Shown here in pieces: positions 32,962-41,402 of a DNA stretch of 44,832 nucleotides. The notes beneath the pieces were generated by a model, which had not been told where the DNA came from, made no database searches, and saw only the letters and a list, made by a program, of their open reading frames with translations. The stretch lies in contig DYPD01000017.1 of NCBI GenBank assembly GCA_020720115.1, positions 1 to 44,832 of the forward strand, read 5' to 3'. The stretch's first letter is position 1. Each line of letters begins with the position of its first letter. This DNA is from Thiomargarita sp. Lineage in GTDB: Bacteria > Pseudomonadota > Gammaproteobacteria > Beggiatoales > Beggiatoaceae. Both the position numbers and the translations under genes were made by a program.

Positions 32962-34566
32962 ATGCACAAAATTTCTAGCCTTTTGCTCTTTGCAGTTTGT
33001 TTATTAAGCCTCAGTGAGCAAAACCACTTAGCCCTCGCTGCTGAATCAGCAGAACAGCCTCCAACACCCAAAACTTCCCTGACAGTTCAACAACTTCCGC
33101 CTGCTGTACTGAGCAAATTAGAACAAGCTTTAGCATCGGTTGGCTTTCTCCAAACCCTCCCTAGCAACGCAAAAATCACCCACGCATCCGGCAGTGACGG
33201 TTTATACAGCATCCAAGTCGGTATTTACCTATTTGACATCAGTTCTGATGGGCACTTCAGTATGCAAGGCACGGTTTTAGAACGAGCCGCAGAAATGCAG
33301 GGCGCAGCAGAAGTACAGGTTGAAGCTTCGCAAGAATATGCCGACATCGTCCGTGAAACGCTGGCAGCCCTGGATGAACGGCAAATGGTTGTGTTTGCGC
33401 CTGCGGGTAAAGTGCTGCATACCATTACGGTTTTTACAGATGTTAGCTGTCCTTATTCTATTGAATTGCATAGAGAAATTGAATTACTCAATGATGATGG
33501 CGTCAAAGTACGTTACCTCGGCTATCCGCGTATGGGGCACGACTCCCTGGGCTATCAGCAAATGCGCCCTATTTGGTGTAGCGACAATCGCGCTGAAGCG
33601 TTTGACCTCGCCATGAATCACCAGCGGGTTCCCTTAAAAAACTGCGATTCAAACGCCCTTGATAACCATATCAAGTTAGGTGACAGCTTGGGTTTAATGG
33701 GAACGCCAACACTGCTCTTTGACGATGGTAGTGTTTTCACTGGCTACAGCAACGCCATTGACATCATTAGCTACCTAGAAAGGGGCACAGAACTCCCCCC
33801 CTCTTCTTTTTCTTGGGTTGCAGACTTTGCCGATGAAATCGAAGCAGCAGAACCCGCCACAGCTGTTGAGTACCTGCAAGCACAAGCAGTCGCCATAGAT
33901 ACCATCCCCACGCCTGTTCGCACGGCTTTGTATAAGCACCTCCACGAACTCTGGTTCAAACCTGTGCCTTGGGAACAGCTTCGATTCACAGCCTCACATG
34001 ATTTTTTTTCCACCAAAATCGGTGCTTACCGCATTGACGTGAGCAACGACGGAAAATTTGTCATGAAAATGAATCTATTAGAAAACATCGCACAATTTAC
34101 TGAGGGACAACGCGCACTCATTCGCCAACAAGCACTTGCCGTATTTGACGAACAAAGCGCCATCACTTTTACGCCCGATAGCCCCGCTCAATACCGCATT
34201 ACCCTGTTTACCGACGCCAACTGTCAATTTTGCCAATCGCAATATCGAGAAATCCCCTATCTGCTGCAAGCGGGTGTCGAAATACGTTATCTCGCTTACC
34301 CCACTGGCGGATTGGATGCGCCCGAATATCAAACCCTGAGTGCTATCTGGTGCGCTAAAGATCGAAAACAGGCGCTACTGGCAGAAAAACCCGCAAAAAA
34401 GCTGCGATTAGCGACAAAATGTCAAAATCCTGTTGCAGTACACTATGAATTTGGACGCAGCCTGGGTATCCAAAGTGCACCCGCCACCGTGTTAGAAAAC
34501 GGCGAATTACTGCCTGGTTATTCTAGCAGCGACGAAATTTTAGATCGCCTGGAACACAAGCCATGA
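32962..34566 (+). CDS. Tandem DsbC-like protein: two DsbC_N-like and two thioredoxin-like units in one polypeptide
   Basis: Unit 1 'HTITVFTDVSCPYSIELHREIELLNDDGVKVRYLGYPRMGHDS...IWCSDN...GLMGTPTLLFDDGSVFTGYS'; unit 2 'YRITLFTDANCQFCQSQYREIPYLLQAGVEIRYLAYPTGGLDA...IWCAKDRKQALL...GIQSAPATVLENGELLPGYS'. Signal peptide at the N-terminus; one continuous ORF. Confidence 0.9.
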   Translation: MHKISSLLLFAVCLLSLSEQNHLALAAESAEQPPTPKTSLTVQQLPPAVLSKLEQALASVGFLQTLPSNAKITHASGSDGLYSIQVGIYLFDISSDGHFSMQGTVLERAAEMQGAAEVQVEASQEYADIVRETLAALDERQMVVFAPAGKVLHTITVFTDVSCPYSIELHREIELLNDDGVKVRYLGYPRMGHDSLGYQQMRPIWCSDNRAEAFDLAMNHQRVPLKNCDSNALDNHIKLGDSLGLMGTPTLLFDDGSVFTGYSNAIDIISYLERGTELPPSSFSWVADFADEIEAAEPATAVEYLQAQAVAIDTIPTPVRTALYKHLHELWFKPVPWEQLRFTASHDFFSTKIGAYRIDVSNDGKFVMKMNLLENIAQFTEGQRALIRQQALAVFDEQSAITFTPDSPAQYRITLFTDANCQFCQSQYREIPYLLQAGVEIRYLAYPTGGLDAPEYQTLSAIWCAKDRKQALLAEKPAKKLRLATKCQNPVAVHYEFGRSLGIQSAPATVLENGELLPGYSSSDEILDRLEHKP

Positions 34567-34597
34567 AACCCCATCAAACAAGCCGCTTTACGACGCT

Positions 34598-36364
34598 TTA
34601 GCCCAGCGGATATAGCGGCGTCAGCACGGTTTTTACCGCTTGAGAGGCTTGCGAAGCCCGCAACGCCGGGCGCACTTGCAGCCAAAATGTGCGTCCATCC
34701 CACTGAGTTTTTTCCCGTTGAGTCCCGTATAGCTGCCGCTCTAGTGCGACTAAGGCGCTTTTAGCATTACTATCAGCAAGATACGCCGAGACCGCGCCTA
34801 AGTGATAAAAAGGCTGTGCCCAGCAAGCCTGCGCCCAATCCAGCACGGCTTGGCGAGCCGCCGCTGCTTGATTAGCTTGACAAGCGGCTTCCAGCGATTT
34901 TAAGGCCGCACGGCGTTGCGGTGATGGGCTTTGCTGAGCAACCGCATTGGTAGTGAGCGGAAGAGTGCTAAAACGCCACAGCAACAAGGTGATGAGCCAG
35001 GCGATGCCCAATGCCGCACTTAACCAAGGGTAATAGCCGGCGCTGACTTGGGTGACAACCACTGGCTCTGCGCCCCCCGATAATGCGGGTTGCAGCACGG
35101 GCGGGGGCGTAGGCACAGCCGGCAAAGTGGCGGCGGCAGGATGCGGGTTAGCCGCCGCCGGCAACACCTCTATTTGGCGTTCCGGCAGGCGTGCAATGCG
35201 GGTTTTCTGCTGCTGCGTATCCCACCAAGCAAGCTCAATGGCGGGCAAGGTGAAATGCCCTGCTTGCGTGGGACGCAGGGCAATTTTTTGTTGCCATTGT
35301 CCAATCGGGTTTTTGTCTTGCACTATGGATTGACGTTGCGCGGTTTCTGGATAAGCCTCCAGGGTTGAAGGCAAATGCTGTTCTATATCAGGCAATTGCT
35401 CTGCCCGCAAACCTTGGGCTTGTAAGATCAGCGTGCGGGTAATGGGTTCACCGACACGAAATGTCGGTGGGTCCTGCGACCAATTATCTTGCAGCACTAG
35501 AGCCATTGCTGGGAGCCAGTCGTCACCAAGAAATTCGGCAGGGCGCGGTTTAATGGTGGCAGTTTGCGCTTCAGAGCGTAAATGTAGCGGCTGCATTGAA
35601 CTGTCCATGTCAAACAAATCACCGAAGGGCGATAAGCGTGACTGCGAACGGTTCTGATTGGGCGCGATGGTCGTGCCTTGTAGCACCAGCGGTGGGATTT
35701 CCAGCGTGCCGCTTTGTTCGGGAAAAATGGCATAATTTTGTTCAACAACGCGGTAATGGCGGTTTTGCAATTGGGTTTCGTAGCTGACATCATCGCCGAG
35801 CTTTTGCACTTGCGCGTTTTGCGGATTGGGCGGAGTTAAGCTGGCAGAGCGTAACGACAGGGCGTGAAAAAGTTTAACTGTATAAATGAGTTGGCTTTGC
35901 ACATAGGCAGTTTGCGGTGCGATGCTGACTTCGAGAAACACGTCGGGCAAAGCTTGGGTGCTGTTTTTATCCACTTTTGCCACCGCCGCCGATTTGACTT
36001 TTAAGGGCAGGGCGGGGCTAAATTCTTTGCCCACTGGCAACGGCGGAATTTCCATAATCCCAGATTTTTTCGGCGCTAAGGTAATAGTCCAAGTGGTGCT
36101 GGCGCTTTGCTGTCCGTTAATGTTTTGTATTTGCACACTTTGCGCATTGCCTAACACATCAAAGTCCTGCGCTAACGGAGTTAAATCGGGACTAGCGCCC
36201 TGGCTATCACTGTCCGCTGTAATGTACAAGCGCACCGTTTCGGTTTCACTGATTTCCATGCGATCCAAACGGGCATCCAACGCCGCTGTTGCGGCTTGGG
36301 CAAAGAATAACAGTAGAAGACAAACACTCTGGATAAAGCGTAGATAAATTGTGGTGTAGGACAT
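34598..36364 (-). CDS. BatD-like protein (Bacteroides aerotolerance family)
   Basis: Signal peptide then 'ARLDRMEISETETVRLYITADSDSQGASPDLTPLAQDFDVLGNAQSVQIQNINGQQSASTTWTITLAPKKSGIMEIPPLPV', C-terminal TM; start at MSYTTIYLRF (36364). Confidence 0.82.
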   Translation of the reverse strand: MSYTTIYLRFIQSVCLLLLFFAQAATAALDARLDRMEISETETVRLYITADSDSQGASPDLTPLAQDFDVLGNAQSVQIQNINGQQSASTTWTITLAPKKSGIMEIPPLPVGKEFSPALPLKVKSAAVAKVDKNSTQALPDVFLEVSIAPQTAYVQSQLIYTVKLFHALSLRSASLTPPNPQNAQVQKLGDDVSYETQLQNRHYRVVEQNYAIFPEQSGTLEIPPLVLQGTTIAPNQNRSQSRLSPFGDLFDMDSSMQPLHLRSEAQTATIKPRPAEFLGDDWLPAMALVLQDNWSQDPPTFRVGEPITRTLILQAQGLRAEQLPDIEQHLPSTLEAYPETAQRQSIVQDKNPIGQWQQKIALRPTQAGHFTLPAIELAWWDTQQQKTRIARLPERQIEVLPAAANPHPAAATLPAVPTPPPVLQPALSGGAEPVVVTQVSAGYYPWLSAALGIAWLITLLLWRFSTLPLTTNAVAQQSPSPQRRAALKSLEAACQANQAAAARQAVLDWAQACWAQPFYHLGAVSAYLADSNAKSALVALERQLYGTQREKTQWDGRTFWLQVRPALRASQASQAVKTVLTPLYPLG

Positions 36365-36526
36365 GGCAGAGGTAACCGCAGGTAGAAGAGAAAGCACGTC
36401 GGGCTGATTCCTTCGCAGCAACCGCTGGTCTTGAAAAGCCCGGTCAAAACCCAGGCCTGGACACTGAATACAGAAACAGCGGCAGCCTGAGAAACCGCCG
36501 TTTGTTTAAGAGCGGATTGAAGAATT

Positions 36527-37153
36527 TCAAGTTTTGCGGCTATGAATGCCGCGTTCGTGTAAATAATCCAGGATTTTCTGCACGCAATCTTCCAATGGCA
36601 AGTGCCCCGTATCTATACTCAATTCTGGCTGTTCGGGGGCTTCGTAAGGTGAAGAAATTCCAGTAAAATTTTTGATTTCTCCCTGGCGGGCACGTTTGTA
36701 CAAGCCCTTCACATCGCGTTGCTCGCAAATATCCAGGTCGCACTGGCAAAAAATTTCAATGAAATTCTCGCTGCCCACCAAATCCCGCGCTTTTTGGCGA
36801 TCTGCACGAAACGGCGAAATAAAAGCCGTCAGCGTAATCACGCCCGCTTCAATAAACAGCTTGCTGACTTCTGCAATGCGGCGGATGTTTTCAATGCGAT
36901 CCGCATCGGAAAAGCCTAAGTCGTTGCATAAGCCGTGACGCACATTGTCGCCATCCAACACAAAGGTGCGGCAAGCCTCTTGATATAGGGATTCTTCTAG
37001 CGCATGTGCCAGTGTGGATTTGCCTGCACCAGATAAACCGGTAAACCAGAGCAAAACACTACGATGCTGATTCAATGTAGCGCGGCGCTCACGGGTAACG
37101 GTGGCGTGGTGCCACACAGTATTCGTACTTTTTATGCTATTGTTCATTGGCAA
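36527..37153 (-). CDS. cysC: Adenylylsulfate (APS) kinase
   Basis: '[67 protein letters not shown]'. Confidence 0.96.
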   Translation of the reverse strand: MPMNNSIKSTNTVWHHATVTRERRATLNQHRSVLLWFTGLSGAGKSTLAHALEESLYQEACRTFVLDGDNVRHGLCNDLGFSDADRIENIRRIAEVSKLFIEAGVITLTAFISPFRADRQKARDLVGSENFIEIFCQCDLDICEQRDVKGLYKRARQGEIKNFTGISSPYEAPEQPELSIDTGHLPLEDCVQKILDYLHERGIHSRKT

Positions 37154-37339
37154 CTCACATGGGGGTCAAGGCAAATACGTCTAAATTCACCAGCCGCTTA
37201 ATAATGGTATGGGTAGCTATTTTGGCGGTAGGGTGATTTAGCAATATTCAGCAGTTCTAAATTAAAGCTGCGAATTATGACCGACTCCAAACAATTAATC
37301 TATGTAGAGGACTTTAAGGATGCTAACCAGCCAGACAAG

Positions 37340-37432
37340 TATAGTAGGATTACTCAATAATTATATTTTTATAATTATTAAGCATATGATTTTATATATC
37401 TTTTATTTTAAAGATTCAGTAATCCGACTATA
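37340..37432 (-). mobile_element. MITE-like 93-bp element, copy 2 (inverted relative to copy 1)
   Basis: Sequence is the exact reverse complement of 31957-32049 (93/93 by manual comparison). Confidence 0.9.
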
Positions 37433-37443
37433 CAACACAGAAA

Positions 37444-38725
37444 ATGAGCTTAACCACAAAAATCATGATTGCCATGTTAAGCGGTGCGCTGCTGGGTATC
37501 TTGATTAATCTGTTTTTCAAGGATATTGCCTGGATAAATAGCCATGTAACCGAAGGCATTTTTAACGTAGTCGGCATCCTGTTTGTCTCGGCGTTAAAAA
37601 TGATGGTGGTGCCTTTGGTGTTTGTCTCGTTGGTGTGTGGGGTTACGGCTTTGGGCGATGTCAAGGCGCTAGGGCGTATTGGCGGCAAGGCGTTGGTGCT
37701 ATACCTATTGACCACCGCGCTGGCGATTACGATTGCCTTGAGCATCGCGGTGACAGTCGCGCCGGGTACGGGCTTTGAGGCTAATGCCCAGCCCACGCAA
37801 TTTGAGAGCAAACCGCCACCCCCGCTGGCGCAAGTGCTCATCAACCTGGTGCCGAAAAATCCACCGGAAGCAATGACCGAGGGCAATATGCTGCAAATTA
37901 TTGTTTTCGCGCTTTTATTTGGTGTTGCCATCACCCTCGCCGGCAACGGTGGGCGCCATGTGCTGAATTTTTTCACCGATTTGAACGAAGTTATTATGCA
38001 AATGGTGTACATCATCATGAAAATCGCGCCTTTCGGTGTGTTTTGCCTGATTGCCCGCACCTTTGCCAATCAGGGCGTGGACATCATTCTGCCGCTACTG
38101 AGTTATTTTCTGGTCATGGTCAGCGCCCCTCTTGCTGCACGGGCTAGGCGCTTTTAGCCTGATTTTGCGTTTCCTGGTAGGTGTCAATCCACTGATTTTC
38201 TACAAAAAAATTCGCCCCATGTTGGCATTCGCTTTCAGCACCGCGAGTAGCAATGCTACCATTCCCATCACCTTAAACACAGTGCAAGAACGCCTTGGCG
38301 TCAAGCAATCAGTCGCCTCTTTTACCGTGCCTTTGGGCGCTACCATTAACATGGACGGCACAGCTATTATGCAAGGTGTCGCCACCGTGTTTATTGCCAA
38401 TGTTTACAACATAGATTTAAGCATGACAGATTACTTAGTGGTGGTCTTGACCGCGACGCTTGCTTCGGTGGGTACGGCTGGCGTACCCGGCGTAGGCTTG
38501 ATTATGTTGGCGATGGTGTTGGAACAAGTGCATTTACCTGTTGAAGGCATCGCGCTCATTATTGGCGTTGACCGCCTGCTGGACATGATTCGCACGTCGG
38601 TCAATGTGACTGGCGATGCGGTGGTCAGTTGTTGGATTGCTAAAAGCGAAAATGCTTTACAATTAGAAGCTTATAATAATCCACTACCAGGCATTGTAGC
38701 GCAACCTGGCGCTACACCCGCATAA
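37444..38725 (+). pseudogene. Dicarboxylate/amino acid:cation symporter (DAACS; GltP/DctA-like), apparently frameshifted
   Basis: N-terminal ORF 37444-38157 ('MSLTTKIMIAMLSGALLGI...ALKMMVVPLVFVSLVCGVTALGDV') and C-terminal ORF 38132-38725 ('FAFSTASSNATIPITLNTVQERLGV...VPLGATINMDGTAIMQGV...GTAGVPGVGLIMLAMVL...DRLLDMIRTSVNVTGDAV') are halves of one family member in different frames; junction at the CCCC run 38126-38129. Confidence 0.85.
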
Positions 38726-38737
38726 GCGTCTCAGATT

Positions 38738-39670
38738 ATGTCAAAAGCACAGAATTGGTGGGAAAACACTTTTCCTGACGGCTTAAAGTATCTCGAAATT
38801 ACCGACAGCCAGGGCAAGAGGGTTTCTATTGCTTATGGCGAAATCGGACAGGGTAAGCCGCTGGTGTTGATGCACGGTTGGGGCGTTTGGAGCTATAGCT
38901 GGGCGCCGCTGATTCCACTGCTGTCTCAACAGTTTCGCGTGATTTGCTTTGATGCCAAAGGCTTTGGCTATTCCGACAAACCCATGCAAACCCATGCGCC
39001 TGGTTATCAAATCATTGAAACCATTAGCATTTTAGAGGCGCTGGGTGCGAAACAACAAGGGTTTAATCTGCTGGCAGAATCACTGGGTGCGGTGATCGCG
39101 CTCGGCGTCGCACAACAGCGCCCCGATTTAGTTGCCTCGCTGATAGTGCTGGATGCGGCGATTTTTCCGCGCCACATGCCGCACTGGAGCATGTACGCGA
39201 TGATTTATACGCCGCTGTCCTTAGTGCGCTGGCTTGAGCAGTGGCGACTTATCCGGTTTTTCGCGCCGCTACTGCGCTGGTTCATACGCACAGGCGCCGG
39301 GGCGATTTACCACCAGATACCAGCAGACAACGCTGAACGTGCCGCCCAGACCCTGCTGCCTTATGTCGAGTTTCCTGGTACTGCAACCTATGTGTTTGCC
39401 GATTCCAAAAGCTATCTGCAAGAAATACAAGCACTTTTACGCGGCAAGCCGTGTCTGCTACAACAGCTTCAAAGCCATCTGCCGCAAGTATCTTGTCCTT
39501 GCTTAATCCTTTGGGGACGCGCAGACCGTTGGTTTCCGATTGAAGATGGCGAGCGTTTGGCGAGCTTGCTGCCCAATGCCCAACTACATTTAGCTGCCGA
39601 CTGTGGACATCATATTGCGGGCGATTGTCCAACCTTCGTTGCCCAACAGGTGCAGGCTTTTTTGCGCTAA
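38738..39670 (+). CDS. Alpha/beta hydrolase
   Basis: 'LVLMHGWGVWSYSWAPLIPLLSQQFRVICFDAKGFGYSDKP', nucleophile elbow 'LLAESLGAVIAL', late 'DCGHHIAGDCP'. Confidence 0.88.
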   Translation: MSKAQNWWENTFPDGLKYLEITDSQGKRVSIAYGEIGQGKPLVLMHGWGVWSYSWAPLIPLLSQQFRVICFDAKGFGYSDKPMQTHAPGYQIIETISILEALGAKQQGFNLLAESLGAVIALGVAQQRPDLVASLIVLDAAIFPRHMPHWSMYAMIYTPLSLVRWLEQWRLIRFFAPLLRWFIRTGAGAIYHQIPADNAERAAQTLLPYVEFPGTATYVFADSKSYLQEIQALLRGKPCLLQQLQSHLPQVSCPCLILWGRADRWFPIEDGERLASLLPNAQLHLAADCGHHIAGDCPTFVAQQVQAFLR

Positions 39671-39822
39671 TCCGAGCCGCTCCATTGGCGCAATAATCTG
39701 GATTTGCTTTGGCATAATGACTTTCATTGACTTTGCTTACAAAATACATTTGGTTTCTGCGCTGGTATTGCTAAAATCTGCGTTTTTAACTTTCTCCAAG
39801 ACTTAAACCGAGGAACTTAGTC

Positions 39823-40572
39823 ATGTTGGTAATACCGGCCATTGACCTTAAAGATGGCACCTGTGTGCGCTTGCGTCAGGGACGCATGGATGATAATACA
39901 GTATTTTCTGATGATCCCCTGGCAACTGCTGCACGCTGGGTCGAAGCGGGCGCTAAACGACTGCATATTGTGGACTTAAATGGCGCTTTTGAAGGAAAAC
40001 CCGTCAATGCAGCCATTATTCACCGTATTGTTGAACATTTTCCTGAATTATCCATCCAAGTCGGCGGCGGTATCCGCAACGAGACAACCGTCGAAACCTA
40101 CCTCAATATCGGCGTACAATTTGTTATCATTGGCACTAAAGCCGTCACCACCCCGCATTTTATTTCGGATATTTGCATTGAGTTTCCAGGTCATGTGATT
40201 GTTGGCTTAGATGCTAAAGACGGCAAAGTCGCCATTGATGGCTGGTCTAAACTCTCGCACCACGATGTGATTGATCTGGCGCAAAATTTTGAGCAAAACG
40301 GCGTATCCGCGATTGTTTACACTGACATCAGCCGCGATGGCATGATGCAGGGCTTAAATATTGAGGCTACGGTACGCTTGGCGCAGGCTATCAACATCCC
40401 CGTCATCGCTTCTGGCGGCATCACCACCCTTGACGACATCAAGGCACTCTGTAGTGTTGCTGACGAAGGCATCATGGGCGCAATTACCGGACGCGCCATT
40501 TATGAAGGCACTTTGGATTTTGCCGAAGCCCAACGTGTTGCCAACGGTTGCGGCAGCACACATTTCGTTTAA
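39823..40572 (+). CDS. hisA: ProFAR isomerase
   Basis: '[62 protein letters not shown]'. Confidence 0.98.
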   Translation: MLVIPAIDLKDGTCVRLRQGRMDDNTVFSDDPLATAARWVEAGAKRLHIVDLNGAFEGKPVNAAIIHRIVEHFPELSIQVGGGIRNETTVETYLNIGVQFVIIGTKAVTTPHFISDICIEFPGHVIVGLDAKDGKVAIDGWSKLSHHDVIDLAQNFEQNGVSAIVYTDISRDGMMQGLNIEATVRLAQAINIPVIASGGITTLDDIKALCSVADEGIMGAITGRAIYEGTLDFAEAQRVANGCGSTHFV

Positions 40573-40599
40573 CTCAGTTTTTCTCAAAGGCACACCGCA

Positions 40600-41373
40600 A
40601 TGGGCTTAGCCAAACGCATTATTCCCTGCCTGGATGTAAACGCTGGGCGCGTGGTCAAGGGAGTTCAATTTGTTGACATCCGCGACGCTGGCGATCCTGT
40701 TGAGGTGGCAAAACGCTACGATGAACAGGGCGCAGACGAACTGACTTTTCTCGACATTACCGCCAGCAGCGATGACCGCGAAACCATTTTGCACATGGTC
40801 GAGGCGGTCGCCGAACAAGTGTTTATCCCGCTCACCGTTGGCGGCGGTATTCGTAAGCTAGAAGACATACAGCGAATGCTCAATGCTGGAGCAGACAAGG
40901 TGGCAATCAACACGGCTGCGGTCTTTAGTCCTGAGTTTGTCTTTGAAGCCAGCGAACATTTCGGCGCTCAGTGCATCGTAGTGGCGATTGATGCCAAGTG
41001 CGTAACCCCAGAAGGCACGCCGCCGCGTTGGGAAATTTTTACTCACGGCGGACGCCGTCCCACTGGTTTGGATGCCATTGAGTGGGGGCGCAAAATGGTT
41101 GACTTGGGTGCGGGAGAAATTCTGCTGACCAGCATGGATCGAGACGGCACTAAAGGCGGCTTTGATCTTGAACTGACCCGCGCCATGAGCGACGCAGTTA
41201 GCGTTCCGGTGATTGCTTCTGGCGGCGTGGGCACTTTGCAGCATTTGGCAGAAGGCATTCTGCAAGGCGGCGCCGATGCAGTGCTGGCTGCCAGCATTTT
41301 TCACTTTGCCGAATACACAGTAGCCGACGCTAAACATTACCTTGAAAACCAAGGTATTGAAGTACGTTGGTGA
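40600..41373 (+). CDS. hisF: Imidazole glycerol phosphate synthase cyclase subunit
   Basis: '[59 protein letters not shown]'. Confidence 0.98.
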   Translation: MGLAKRIIPCLDVNAGRVVKGVQFVDIRDAGDPVEVAKRYDEQGADELTFLDITASSDDRETILHMVEAVAEQVFIPLTVGGGIRKLEDIQRMLNAGADKVAINTAAVFSPEFVFEASEHFGAQCIVVAIDAKCVTPEGTPPRWEIFTHGGRRPTGLDAIEWGRKMVDLGAGEILLTSMDRDGTKGGFDLELTRAMSDAVSVPVIASGGVGTLQHLAEGILQGGADAVLAASIFHFAEYTVADAKHYLENQGIEVRW

Positions 41374-41402
41374 TGACTTAAGGCGCTCAAAGAGACAACA
41401 GT

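Noticed and set aside
37428-38069. 213-aa antisense ORF over the symporter
   Set aside because: Complement of a clear DAACS transporter; composition is that of a shadow ORF.
38695-38716. TGTAGCGC-(AACCTG)-GCGCTACA inverted repeat near the symporter 3' end
   Set aside because: Falls within coding sequence and has no T-tract; insufficient to call a terminator or operator.
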